A stretch of 64,000 nucleotides of DNA. Origin: CAVSWT01 sp963746735 (GTDB lineage: Bacteria > Bacteroidota > Ignavibacteria > Ignavibacteriales > Ignavibacteriaceae). Below the pieces are notes generated by a model. It was not told the origin of the DNA and ran no database searches. It saw only the letters and a program-made list of their open reading frames with translations. Below, one piece after another: positions 29,269-38,322 of the stretch. The stretch lies in the NCBI GenBank assembly GCA_963746735.1, contig CAVVCO010000024.1, positions 1 through 64,000 on the forward strand, written 5' to 3'. The number at the start of each line of letters is the position of its first letter. The stretch's first letter is position 1. A program made the position numbers and the translations under genes.

Positions 29269-30639
29269 TTAATAATTAATATTGTTTCCGGTCTCACGCT
29301 CGTAGTTAGCGAGAGCCGATAAAACTTTGTTTGTATTTATATTTAACATTAGCGCCGCCTGTGTTAGCTGTGAACGAGCATCAACCGTTTCAATAAATGA
29401 ATTGACACCTTCTTTATAACCTTTTTCAATTAATCTTTCATAGCTGCTTGCTGCTTTGTATTTCTTTTCTGCTGTGTAATAATTTTGCCGCGCTGCGATT
29501 AAATCACTGCGGGAAATTGACTGACTTAACTTCAATTGTTTTGTAGTTAGTTCAAGATTGAGTTGAGCATCTTTAACATTAAGTTCTGCTTCATCTACTT
29601 TGTAGCTGTTTTTGAAAGCTTCGAAAATCGGGACACTCAACTGAAAGCCAAATAAATAATATTTTGAATCCTTATTTAAATTCCAGATTTGATCCTGTGC
29701 ACCGAGATCAAGGAAGGCATTTACTTTTGGAACCCAGTATAATTTTTTCATCTTCAAAACGGATTCGTTTATACTCTTGCCTGTCTCAAGCATCTTCAAT
29801 TCTTCTCTGCTTGATAAATCATAATTGCCGGTAAGCAATGAATCAACCTTTGATATCTTTAATTGAATATCATATGAAGTATCGATTTCTGAGTCCAGGC
29901 TTTTATTCAAAATGAAGTTAAAATATTTCTTAGCGGTTTGAATTGTATTTTGTGCTTCAACAATTTTTGAGTCGATATCTGCTATTTCACTTTCAGACCG
30001 CAAAATATAAACCGGCAAACCTTTTCCATTAGTTAAAAGTGATTCATTTACACGTTTACCTTCTTCAGCCACTTTTAAAGCATTCTGATATATTTTTTCC
30101 GCTGCTATCGCACTTAAATAATTATAGTAAGCAGTCTTAATTTCTTTCACTAATTCTTTTTTATAAGCTTCAACTTCATACTCTTTCAAATTCACTTGAT
30201 CTGATTGAATACTATGATTATAAATAAGATCGGTATTAACAATCGGCATTGTAGTTCTAAGCTTAACGTCATAATAATGAAAAGGGAAAAAATTTATTTT
30301 TACATTATCAAGCTGCGGAAAGCGATTACTCTGCGTAAATTGATTCAGAGTGGAATAAACAGGATTAAGCAAATCGCCAACCGGAAAAGAAATATTTCTT
30401 CCACCTTCTCCGCTGGTGTAATCCCCTTGAAGATTAATTGAGGGAAAGAATAAACTTGTGGCAGTTTTAAGAGAGTACATTGCTTTTTCAAGTGAAACTC
30501 TCTTTTGATTGAGAACTATGTTATTTGAAATTCCTTCTTCAACATAATTAGCAAGCTGGTTCTGAGCAAAAATATTTTGCCCGGGTAATGCGCAAAATAG
30601 AAGAATGATAATCCAAGCTGTGGTATTTTTTATTTTCAT
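29269..30639 (-). CDS. TolC-family outer membrane efflux protein
   Basis: Outer-membrane exit duct of the tripartite pump. The 456-residue product has a signal peptide (about 1-25, ending IFAQ) and two repeated helix-barrel halves typical of TolC: a long N-terminal helix (NYVEEGISNNIVLNQKRVSLEKA) and a C-terminal one (YEEG-type turn VNSFIETVDARSQLTQAALMLNINTNKVLSALANYERETG). It is the first structural gene after tetR, and the adaptor start lies 13 nt after its stop, so the three are one operon. An operator-like palindrome lies upstream at 30691-30705. Confidence 0.92.
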   Translation of the reverse strand: MKIKNTTAWIIILLFCALPGQNIFAQNQLANYVEEGISNNIVLNQKRVSLEKAMYSLKTATSLFFPSINLQGDYTSGEGGRNISFPVGDLLNPVYSTLNQFTQSNRFPQLDNVKINFFPFHYYDVKLRTTMPIVNTDLIYNHSIQSDQVNLKEYEVEAYKKELVKEIKTAYYNYLSAIAAEKIYQNALKVAEEGKRVNESLLTNGKGLPVYILRSESEIADIDSKIVEAQNTIQTAKKYFNFILNKSLDSEIDTSYDIQLKISKVDSLLTGNYDLSSREELKMLETGKSINESVLKMKKLYWVPKVNAFLDLGAQDQIWNLNKDSKYYLFGFQLSVPIFEAFKNSYKVDEAELNVKDAQLNLELTTKQLKLSQSISRSDLIAARQNYYTAEKKYKAASSYERLIEKGYKEGVNSFIETVDARSQLTQAALMLNINTNKVLSALANYERETGNNINY

Positions 30640-30690
30640 ACTTACCGTTTTAATGTTTATTAAATAGATTACTTGAACGGACGCTAATCA

Positions 30691-30705
30691 TTGAACAGTG
30701 TTCAA
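30691..30705. promoter_or_regulatory. TetR operator-like palindrome, tolC side
   Basis: TTGAAC-AGT-GTTCAA: 6-bp arms with a 3-nt centre, 52 nt before tolC. The same arms with a different centre occur at 31370, upstream of tetR. Their position on both sides of the regulator gene supports a TetR binding site that controls the pump genes. Confidence 0.75.
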
Positions 30706-30722
30706 TTATATTACAAAATTTT

Positions 30723-31334
30723 TTATTTAATCATTGAATCCATAACGTCTAAAGCACTATTTATTATCTGCTCTTTGCCCTGGTTATTCATGTTTTTTAT
30801 TGCTTCACCTCTTCGAATTGTAAGTGAAGATATTCCATGAACCATAGACCATAACAAAAAAGCAACCGCTTCTGTATTTTGATCTTTGAATAATCCCACG
30901 TTTTGGCATTCAGCAACATTTCTTCTTAACAGATCATACGATCTTAAACCATGGTCCCAACCTTCCTTCATGCAAATGATTTCTTGCGGCCCGCTGATTA
31001 TGAACATAACATCATAATACTCTTGATTATTAAGGGCAAACTCAATGTATGCTCTTCCATGTGCAATTAACCTTTCTCTGGGATCTTGTATGCTTTGAGC
31101 AGAAAGCTGTTTTTGATAAAGCATTTCAAAACCCTCTACATGAAGTGCATAAAAAATAGAATCTTTATCTTCAAAATATGTATAAATAGTCCCTGGACTG
31201 TATTCAATTTTTGAAGCTATTTTTCTTATTGAAACGCCATCATATCCATCTTTAATAAAAAGCTGCATTGCTGCATCGAGAATCATTTTTCTCATCTCAG
31301 CTTTTTCTTTTTCTTTACGTTCTAATATTCCCAT
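30723..31334 (-). CDS. TetR/AcrR family transcriptional regulator of the efflux operon
   Basis: The 203-residue product has an N-terminal TetR HTH (about residues 12-58): MRKMILDAAMQLFIKDGYDGVSIRKIA...YSPGTIYTYFEDKDSIF. The rest is an all-helical ligand-binding domain. It is the first gene of the tetR-tolC-adaptor-RND unit on the minus strand, 83 nt before tolC. Two identical-arm palindromes (30691 and 31370) flank it, which suggests repression of the pump and of itself, relieved by an exported compound. Confidence 0.9.
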   Translation of the reverse strand: MGILERKEKEKAEMRKMILDAAMQLFIKDGYDGVSIRKIASKIEYSPGTIYTYFEDKDSIFYALHVEGFEMLYQKQLSAQSIQDPRERLIAHGRAYIEFALNNQEYYDVMFIISGPQEIICMKEGWDHGLRSYDLLRRNVAECQNVGLFKDQNTEAVAFLLWSMVHGISSLTIRRGEAIKNMNNQGKEQIINSALDVMDSMIK

Positions 31335-31672
31335 TTACAAACCTGATCAAATTATTCGGCGTTAATATATTGAACACCGTTCAATTTGTCAAGATAATTT
31401 CAGTAAATTTGAATTTATATTTAAAGACAACGCAAATTTAACTTTTGTATTAAAGTTAACTGAAAAGGCAATCCCCAAATACCAGTATTTAATTAATTAT
31501 TTGAAGAATATTTTTTGTCTTCAATTTAAATCATTCTTTGTGATTCAAAAAAAGATACTCTATTTTATATACAATAATAAATATGGATAATTACATCAAT
31601 TATATTTTTAGATTGAAATTTTATCGTTTACCTAACTAATTAGAATCTCCTCAAACAAAAAAGTACCCTAAT
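31335..31672. other. Divergent intergenic region between tetR and the deacetylase gene
   Basis: About 340 nt of very AT-rich sequence. It holds the TetR palindrome at 31370-31384. I see no other repeat, RNA gene or open frame; it must also hold the promoter of the deacetylase gene. Confidence 0.5.
31370..31384. promoter_or_regulatory. TetR operator-like palindrome, tetR promoter side
   Basis: TTGAAC-ACC-GTTCAA lies 36 nt upstream of the tetR start. Its arms match the site at 30691 exactly, while the central 3 nt differ, as expected for a dimer site where only the half-sites are read. Confidence 0.75.
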
Positions 31673-33169
31673 ATGAAATCCAGACTTTTACTTATCAGTT
31701 ATTATATTTTTTTAAGTGTATTCAGTTCATTTGCACAAGAGGAAGCGAAACTTTCTGTTACCACAGTAAGTTCTAATGAAATTGTTATTGTAATCCAAAA
31801 TGCATTTCATAAAAAATATGGCGTAGCATGTCCAATAACTTATAAATTTAATATCCCTCAGAATTCTAACAATTTGCTATTAATGGTAAAATATAATTCA
31901 AGCGGGATTTGGAGACAAATTGAAGAAAAAACCTCTTCTGAATTATTTAATTCCATAGAAGCTGTTAGATTTGACTATACTAATAATGCAATGTATGTAT
32001 CCGCAGCATTCTCCGGCAATTCCGATTCGCTTTATTTAAAGATGGTTGATTTAAATAATAATACAGTTCCAATAATTTACAAAGGAGTTTCAAAATACTA
32101 CGATAACAGGCAAGCTGCTGTTACGGTTTCCTTTGATGATTGGGAAGATTGGAACGCACCTAGAATTCCAAAATTAGTTCATTTATTTACATCAAAAGGA
32201 CTATACTTAACGGGAGCGGTAATCACTCATTTTTGTTCAGCTTCAACTTGGCAGCAAATCCAAAATGAAGTGGATTCAGGTTATGTAGAAGCTGCTTCTC
32301 ATAGTCAGACACATCCTGAAACTCCTTATGCAAATCCAAAAGATGAGGTTAGTGGTTCATATAATGACATTCTAAATAATCTCAAACTTCCTTCACCTTT
32401 CAGTTCTGCAGGTAAAGAATATGTTTATACTTGGATCGCCCCTTATGGCAATTATGATACAGTTGTTGATTCTCTACTTGAGATCTCCGGGTATCTTGTA
32501 CCGCGTATCTATGCAAACAATGATACCACCAGCCCAAGAATTTATTTTTATGGTGATTCAATTTTTAGCTCTTGGGATATCAATAGTAATCATTTCAAAC
32601 CATTTTTTCCTACGGTTGAACTTGGAGCGCCAAGCTGGGGAGGCGGCGATACTAGTCTTACCTCATTAAATAATCTTTTTGATACAATCATTCAAAAAGG
32701 AGATGTTTATCATTGTATGTGGCATCCTCAAGTATTGGAACCTGACATAAATAAAAGTTATTTGAACAGCCATATAAATTATATAAGTAATCATAAAAAC
32801 GTTTGGTACGTGAATCTTGGAATCTTATATCTTTATCATTTAATCCAGATGGAAAATTCTTCTGGTTTGACGAGTGGAATTGCTGCGGCAAATAAAGTCC
32901 CAGCATCTTTTGAATTATATCAAAATTATCCGAATCCGTTTAACCCAACGACAATTATTAGATTTACAATTCCGGAAAATAAAAATAATGTAACACTTAA
33001 AATTTATGATTTGCTTGGAAGAGAGGTTGCCACACTTTTAAATAAACAAATAGCACCGGGGAATTATCAAATTAATTTCGATGGCTCGAATTTATCGTCA
33101 GGCATTTATTTTTATCAACTTAAAGCAGGCAATTTTGTGAAATCTAAAAAAATGATCTTAATGAAATAA
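31673..33169 (+). CDS. Secreted polysaccharide-deacetylase-like protein with T9SS sorting domain
   Basis: The 498-residue product has a signal peptide (ending SFAQ, about residue 22), an N-terminal beta-rich part (to about 135), and a NodB-type deacetylase segment: AAVTVSFDDWEDW (catalytic Asp region), HSQTHPE (metal-binding His pair) and TWIAPYGNYD. The T9SS type A domain runs from YQNYPNPFNPTTIIRFTIP to VKSKKMILMK and, unlike the other three in the window, has no inserted palindrome at the ENKNN turn. It probably removes acetyl groups from an extracellular glycan. It is monocistronic. Confidence 0.85.
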   Translation: MKSRLLLISYYIFLSVFSSFAQEEAKLSVTTVSSNEIVIVIQNAFHKKYGVACPITYKFNIPQNSNNLLLMVKYNSSGIWRQIEEKTSSELFNSIEAVRFDYTNNAMYVSAAFSGNSDSLYLKMVDLNNNTVPIIYKGVSKYYDNRQAAVTVSFDDWEDWNAPRIPKLVHLFTSKGLYLTGAVITHFCSASTWQQIQNEVDSGYVEAASHSQTHPETPYANPKDEVSGSYNDILNNLKLPSPFSSAGKEYVYTWIAPYGNYDTVVDSLLEISGYLVPRIYANNDTTSPRIYFYGDSIFSSWDINSNHFKPFFPTVELGAPSWGGGDTSLTSLNNLFDTIIQKGDVYHCMWHPQVLEPDINKSYLNSHINYISNHKNVWYVNLGILYLYHLIQMENSSGLTSGIAAANKVPASFELYQNYPNPFNPTTIIRFTIPENKNNVTLKIYDLLGREVATLLNKQIAPGNYQINFDGSNLSSGIYFYQLKAGNFVKSKKMILMK

Positions 33170-33543
33170 TTTAAATTCTAAGATTTTCACTTCATGATAT
33201 ATTGATTTAATAGTACTCATCTTGCTAGCAAATTTCAAATGATTAATTTTATATTTTAAGATGTAAATCTAAACATGTAAGAATTATCCCGCTTCTCAAA
33301 ACAATATGTAATAAAATTCCTGTAGTGCAATATTTTTTCGTAATTATAATCTAAAGAACAATTATTCAGTAAATAAAAATGAAAATTTCCACTAAATGCA
33401 TCTGGCATTGTTTGTGTGCCTCTTATCATTTCACAAAAAATTAAAAGTAATAATTTACGCCACTGGAACAGTCCTAATAAAGATTAAATTGTTTTGTTTT
33501 ACTGTATAAAAATTAAAATTTTTAAAAATATAAAGGAGCAAAA
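33170..33543. other. Intergenic region without recognised features
   Basis: About 370 nt of AT-rich sequence between two plus-strand genes. An SD-like AAAGGAG lies just before the next gene. I see no convincing hairpin, RNA gene or open frame. Confidence 0.5.
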
Positions 33544-34218
33544 ATGAAAAAAATATTTCTATTAGGAATATTATTTTTTATAATTCAATCATTTGTCTTT
33601 GCACAAAGTAATGATCCAAATCCATATTTATCTGGAGGATTAAATGTTGGATACAATGCAGGTCTAGGTTTTCAGGGCAATTTAACTATTTCAAATTTTG
33701 CGCAGGATTTTCCCTTCTCAATAAGATTTGGAATTGAATATACAAGTGTTAATCCAGGAAGTGCTGAACAGGCAAGAATAATTTTTATAAACGATGCGAC
33801 CAATGGTGTCCCAGAAAAAAGTGGAAATGTCTGGTCATTCAGAATGGATTTTCTGTCTCATGTAAATATTTTTGCAATGCGGAGAGCGTATTTCTTTTTC
33901 GGACCGCGTTATTCACAGTTTACAGGTAATTTTCAATTTATTGACGGCAACGAATTTTTCAGTATTTCAAGTAATCAATGGGGACTTGGAGCAGGATTAC
34001 AAAGCAATTATTTGTTAACCCATAGGCTTGATCTCGTTTTAACCGGCGGCTTAGATTATTATTTCTCAAGTGTAATTGAAGGACATGATACTTCCTATGG
34101 CCCGGATGGTGAAATAATTAATGGAAGAAAAAATTATACTTATAACGATGCAGACAAAGCAATCAATCAGCCTAAAATAGTTGTTAAAGCTATGATGGGA
34201 TTTAATTATTATTTTTGA
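33544..34218 (+). CDS. Outer-membrane beta-barrel protein of unknown function
   Basis: The 224-residue product has a signal peptide (about 1-21, ending FAQ) and alternating amphipathic strands with many aromatic residues (LNVGYNAGLGFQGNLT, FFGPRYSQFTG, QWGLGAGLQSNYLL), ending in a Phe (MGFNYYF), the usual barrel-assembly signal. This fits an 8-stranded porin-family or OmpA-like barrel without a C-terminal domain. AAAGGAG precedes the start by a few bases, and a strong terminator follows, so it is a single-gene unit. No specific role can be given. Confidence 0.75.
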   Translation: MKKIFLLGILFFIIQSFVFAQSNDPNPYLSGGLNVGYNAGLGFQGNLTISNFAQDFPFSIRFGIEYTSVNPGSAEQARIIFINDATNGVPEKSGNVWSFRMDFLSHVNIFAMRRAYFFFGPRYSQFTGNFQFIDGNEFFSISSNQWGLGAGLQSNYLLTHRLDLVLTGGLDYYFSSVIEGHDTSYGPDGEIINGRKNYTYNDADKAINQPKIVVKAMMGFNYYF

Positions 34219-34256
34219 TTTAAGAAATTTATTCTTAATTAAAAATTTAGAAATTG

Positions 34257-34288
34257 ATGTCACGATCCATATCGTGACATTTTTTTTA
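34257..34288 (+). terminator. Rho-independent terminator after the outer-membrane protein gene
   Basis: ATGTCACGAT-CCAT-ATCGTGACAT, a perfect 10-bp stem with 4-nt loop, followed directly by eight T. This is the clearest intrinsic terminator in the window. Confidence 0.93.
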
Positions 34289-34369
34289 AAATCATTTCCA
34301 AATTTTTATTAACTTCCCCTCAACAAATTAAAATCCTTAAAACGTAATTCAAAAAATGGAGATTTTGTT

Positions 34370-36028
34370 ATGTCCAGCAAAAAGAAAAACCAAACCAATG
34401 AAAGCCGAAGAAATTTTCTAAAAACAACAATAGCCGGCGGAATAGCGGCAGCTTCACTTCCTTCTTTCTCATTCGCTGAAAAGGCAGTTAAAAAGATATC
34501 TCCCTCAAACAAAGTTATACCTTTTGAGTTGGATGAAATTACAATTGATGAATTACGTAATGGATTGAAATCGGGAAAATATACTGTTCGTTCAATTACA
34601 GAAAAATACATTTCACGCATAAAAGAAATAGACAAAGCCGGCCCGGCAATAAACAGTATCATTGAATTAAACCCGGACGCGTTAAAAATTGCCGATGAAC
34701 TTGATAAAGAATTAAAAGAAAAGGGCCCGCGAAGTCCTATGCATGGAATCCCGGTTCTCTTAAAAGACAATATTGATACTATTGATAATATGGAGACTAC
34801 TGCCGGTTCATTGGCTTTAGTTGGATCAAGGCCTCAAAAAGATTCTCATGTTGCAAAGCAGCTTCGTGATGCAGGCGCATTAATTCTCGGTAAAACAAAT
34901 TTAAGTGAATGGGCGAATATGCGTTCCACTCATTCCACCAGCGGATGGAGCGGGCGCGGCGGACTTACAAAAAATCCTTATGCACTTAACAGAAATACTT
35001 CAGGTTCGAGTTCAGGTTCAGGTGCTGCAACGGCGGCAAATCTTTGCGCTGTTGCGGTTGGATCTGAAACTGACGGTTCAGTTGTAAGCCCTTCTTCATT
35101 AAATGGACTTGTGGGAATAAAACCTACGGTTGGATTGGTAAGCCGTGCAGGAATAATTCCTATTTCTCATTCGCAAGATACTGCTGGCCCAATGACTCGT
35201 ACAGTTCGTGACGGCGCAATATTGTTAAGCGCAATGGCTGGAGTAGATCAGGAAGATGAAGCAACGAAAAGCAGTGAAAGAAAATCATATCCTGATTACA
35301 CAAAATTTTTAGATTCAAACGGATTGAAAGGAGCGCGCATTGGTGTGCTTCGAGCATACTTTGGATTCCTTCCATCAGTAGACAAAGTTATAAATAGTTC
35401 ATTGGAAATTTTAAAACAAAATGGTGCCATTCTTATTGACCCGATTGAGATTGATTCGTTAGGAAGATTTGATGATAGTGAAAGCACTGTTTTACTTTAT
35501 GAATTAAAGGCAGACATGGCAGCTTACCTAAAGCATCGCGGACCAAATACTCCTTTTCATACTTTAAAAGATTTAATTGAGTTCAATGAAAAACATGCTG
35601 ACAAAGAAATGCCTTACTTCAATCAAGAATTATTTTTAAAGGGAGAAGCAAAAGGCCTGTTAACTGATCAAGAATATATTGATGCTCTGGAAAAGAATCA
35701 CCGTTTAACACGTGAAGAAGGAATTGATGCAGTTATGAATAAACATAATCTTGATGCAATAGTTTCCCCAACTGACAGCCCGGCATGGATGACAGACCTT
35801 GTTGACGGTGATCATTTTCTAGGGGGAAGTTCGCAGCTGCCGGCTGTTTCAGGATATCCGCATATAACAGTTCCCGCTGGACAAGTATTTGGCTTACCAA
35901 TTGGAATTTCATTTTTCGGCAGAGCTTGGAGTGAACCGGTGCTTTTAAAAATTGCTTATGCATTTGAACAAGTAACAAAAGCCCGTAAGCCGCCAAAGTT
36001 TTTACAGAGTGTGGATTTGAATAAATAA
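34370..36028 (+). CDS. Tat-exported amidase (amidase signature family)
   Basis: Hydrolyses an amide bond, substrate unknown. The 552-residue product starts with a Tat signal (SRRNFLK at residues 12-18, then a mildly hydrophobic run to SFSFAEK). The amidase signature triad is visible: Lys132 (LLKDNIDT), the Ser-rich loop TSGSSSGSGAA near 211-220 with the cis-Ser, and the nucleophile Ser237 in GSETDGSVVSPS. The C-terminal part has SGYPHITVPAG and PIGISFFG, typical of stand-alone amidases rather than GatA; export also argues against a GatCAB role. The start has GGAG upstream (34354-34357). No partner gene is adjacent. Confidence 0.92.
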   Translation: MSSKKKNQTNESRRNFLKTTIAGGIAAASLPSFSFAEKAVKKISPSNKVIPFELDEITIDELRNGLKSGKYTVRSITEKYISRIKEIDKAGPAINSIIELNPDALKIADELDKELKEKGPRSPMHGIPVLLKDNIDTIDNMETTAGSLALVGSRPQKDSHVAKQLRDAGALILGKTNLSEWANMRSTHSTSGWSGRGGLTKNPYALNRNTSGSSSGSGAATAANLCAVAVGSETDGSVVSPSSLNGLVGIKPTVGLVSRAGIIPISHSQDTAGPMTRTVRDGAILLSAMAGVDQEDEATKSSERKSYPDYTKFLDSNGLKGARIGVLRAYFGFLPSVDKVINSSLEILKQNGAILIDPIEIDSLGRFDDSESTVLLYELKADMAAYLKHRGPNTPFHTLKDLIEFNEKHADKEMPYFNQELFLKGEAKGLLTDQEYIDALEKNHRLTREEGIDAVMNKHNLDAIVSPTDSPAWMTDLVDGDHFLGGSSQLPAVSGYPHITVPAGQVFGLPIGISFFGRAWSEPVLLKIAYAFEQVTKARKPPKFLQSVDLNK

Positions 36029-36335
36029 TTTATAAGAATACCTTTCTCTTATTTCAGGTAAGTTATGTTTGAGAAATTATTTTTTATTTTCTAACTTGTA
36101 TTTGTGGGTGTTTTAGATTTAAATCAGAAAGGAATAACACTGAATAATTAAAGATAGTTTTTATTTACTAATAAAAATTATATGTGAGAACAAAAAATAT
36201 TTAATTATTTAAAGGGTAAATTTGAAACATAAAAATTGTTTACTGAAGATGATTTAAATCAGATTGTTTGGGGAAAAATATCCAATATTATTAGCCAAAA
36301 AAATCGGAATATTATACAAGTGAAAGATAAGAACT
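36029..36335. other. Intergenic region upstream of the ImmA-DUF4411 pair
   Basis: About 300 nt, AT-rich. From about 36240 there is a stop-free stretch that reads FTEDDLNQIVWGKISNII and continues past the start of the next gene in another frame. It could be the remnant of an older gene, but it has no start codon or recognisable family. Nothing else was seen. Confidence 0.35.
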
Positions 36336-37514
36336 GTGGCAGATAAAGCTTACATAACACCTCATGTTTTTCAATGGGCAAGAGAATCTGCGAAGATTTC
36401 TAGAGAAATTGCTGCTGGTAAAGTTTCTGTATCAGCAAATAAATTAAAAGAATGGGAAGAAGGAATCAGCCAGCCTACAATAAGGCAGGCGCAGGTTTTG
36501 GCTAAAACATATAAAAGACCTTTTGCTCTTTTTTTCCTCCATGAAATTCCAAGAGACTTTCAGCCATTACAAGACTTTAGGAAAAAAGGATCAAAACCTT
36601 TTAGAACTGCATCAATTTTTATTATACGTGAGATCCAGCAAAAACAAGCATGGATAAGTGAAATAAATGAAGAAAACAATGGGGATAAACTTCAGTTTGT
36701 GGGAGAATTTTCGATTTATGATAATCCGCAGATGGTTGCTGATAACATTTTAAAAACACTGGATATTGATCCGTTTAACTATAAAAATGATAACCCTATT
36801 AGGGAATGGATAGACAGAGCCGAAGCAAATGGTATTTTTATATCAAGAACAAGCTTCATTCATCCGAAATTAAAATTAGATAGAGAAGAGATACAGGGTT
36901 TTGTTATTGCAGATTCTTATGCCCCTTTTATATTTATTAATTCTGATGATTGGAATACTTCACAATTATTTACACTTGTACATGAGCTTGCCCACATTTG
37001 GATTGCTGAATCTGGTATTTCAAATAATATAGAATCGGAACTTTTAAACAAAGACTCATTTAATCAGATTGAATTGTTCTGTAATCAGGTAGCAGCTGAT
37101 GCTTTAATACCAACGGAGTTTATAAAAAATTTGAATCTTAATATTTTCAATTCTATAAAAGAAATTTTTCTGACATCAAAAAAATTAGGAGTGAGCTCAT
37201 TTGCATTCCTGGTCAGATCATTAAATCTAAATATCATTTCGTTAAATATTTACACAAAACTTAAAACGGAAGCTGAAACAGAGTATAGAGAATTTTTAAA
37301 AAGGGACGAAGAAAAAAAAGAAGCACAAAAAAAAAGGGAAAAGAAAGGTGGTCCCAGTCCATATTTATTAAGAGTGAACAAAAACAGTCGTCTTTTCACT
37401 CAAATTGTTCTGGACGGATTCCATGGTGGTTTAATTGAACCTACTTTAGCTAGTGTTTTATTGAACACACCAACCAATAAGTTCCCAAAATTGGAAGCTC
37501 AAATTTATAGATGA
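36336..37514 (+). CDS. XRE-ImmA/IrrE family metallopeptidase-regulator (antitoxin-like)
   Basis: The 392-residue product combines an N-terminal XRE-type helix-turn-helix (about residues 10-65: AAGKVSVSANKLKEWEEG, PTIRQAQVLAKTYKRP) with an ImmA/IrrE (DUF955) domain containing HELAHIW (216-222) and a downstream acidic ligand region (NQIELFCNQVAADAL). Such proteins control phage elements or act as antitoxins by repression or proteolysis. The start is GTG at 36336; AYITPHVFQWARESA is the usual beginning of the family. Its stop overlaps the start of the DUF4411 gene by 4 bases, so the two are made together. Confidence 0.9.
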   Translation: MADKAYITPHVFQWARESAKISREIAAGKVSVSANKLKEWEEGISQPTIRQAQVLAKTYKRPFALFFLHEIPRDFQPLQDFRKKGSKPFRTASIFIIREIQQKQAWISEINEENNGDKLQFVGEFSIYDNPQMVADNILKTLDIDPFNYKNDNPIREWIDRAEANGIFISRTSFIHPKLKLDREEIQGFVIADSYAPFIFINSDDWNTSQLFTLVHELAHIWIAESGISNNIESELLNKDSFNQIELFCNQVAADALIPTEFIKNLNLNIFNSIKEIFLTSKKLGVSSFAFLVRSLNLNIISLNIYTKLKTEAETEYREFLKRDEEKKEAQKKREKKGGPSPYLLRVNKNSRLFTQIVLDGFHGGLIEPTLASVLLNTPTNKFPKLEAQIYR

Positions 37515-38017
37515 GCTTTAAAGATGAAATATACTGTTTAGACTCAAATGTTCTTATTGAAGCATGGCAAAAATATTATTCGCCAAAGTTTTGCCCTGAT
37601 TATTGGGCAGTGTTAAATAAATTTGGAGCAGAGGGGAGAATTTTTATTCCAGAAATGGTATATGAAGAAATAACTCGAACGGAAGATGATTTATCACAAT
37701 GGTTAAAGGCAAGTGAAATCCCAATTCGTAAAATTGAGCAGGCTGTAACTGAGTGTTTACAAAATATTTATTCCCAAAATCCTTTACATAAATTCCTTGT
37801 TGATAATACAAAAGCAAGATCTTTGGCAGATCCCTGGGTAATCGCTCATGCTATGCATGAAAAAGCAACCGTTGTTACAAAAGAGGAGAAAGTAACTGCA
37901 CTAAGTTCAAAAAGAATAAAAATACCAAATGTGTGTGATAATATGGAGGTAAAATGGATCAATGATTTTCAACTTATTGAAAAATTAAATATTAATTTTA
38001 CCTGCTATATCAAATAA
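37511..38017 (+). CDS. DUF4411 family PIN-like putative toxin
   Basis: The 168-residue product matches DUF4411, a PIN-fold family usually next to XRE-ImmA genes. Acidic residues in PIN positions are Asp11 (CLDSNVLIEAW), Glu52/Glu53 (VYEEITR) and Asp107 (SLADPWVIAHA), then VVTKEEK. These would bind metal for RNA cleavage. The ATG overlaps the TGA of the ImmA gene. Together they form a probable type II toxin-antitoxin module. RNase activity is inferred from fold, not shown. Confidence 0.85.
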   Translation: MSFKDEIYCLDSNVLIEAWQKYYSPKFCPDYWAVLNKFGAEGRIFIPEMVYEEITRTEDDLSQWLKASEIPIRKIEQAVTECLQNIYSQNPLHKFLVDNTKARSLADPWVIAHAMHEKATVVTKEEKVTALSSKRIKIPNVCDNMEVKWINDFQLIEKLNINFTCYIK

Positions 38018-38322
38018 ACAAAAATTAAGATATTCTGCACCTTTATAAAATTATTATTATCCCCATCGAAACAGACAGAATTATAAAAAAGATTGACAAA
38101 TTTAATTTTCCGTAAGTTTTATTTTACTCACTTAAGCTAATTGTAATCTCAAACCTCGGAGGTTTCTATTTATACTAATTCCTTTTAGATACATAATTCC
38201 CCATATAATAATTCCATTTTTATTTCTATTATTAACCTGTTAGAATTACCTTTCATTTGAAATAAATCTTCATTATTGATTCAATAGAATTTTAAATAAG
38301 GCTGCATAACTAAGCTAATATT
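38018..38322. other. Intergenic region without recognised features
   Basis: About 300 nt, AT-rich, between the DUF4411 gene and a TTG-started gene. ACCTCGGAGGT at 38153-38163 is a short perfect palindrome without a T-run; its role is unclear. No RNA gene or open frame is seen. Confidence 0.4.

Noticed and set aside
28548..29297. Adaptor gene starting at 29297 inside the tolC gene
   Set aside because: The ATG at 29255 has an SD and directly begins the lipoprotein signal; the longer form adds 14 residues before it and overlaps tolC.
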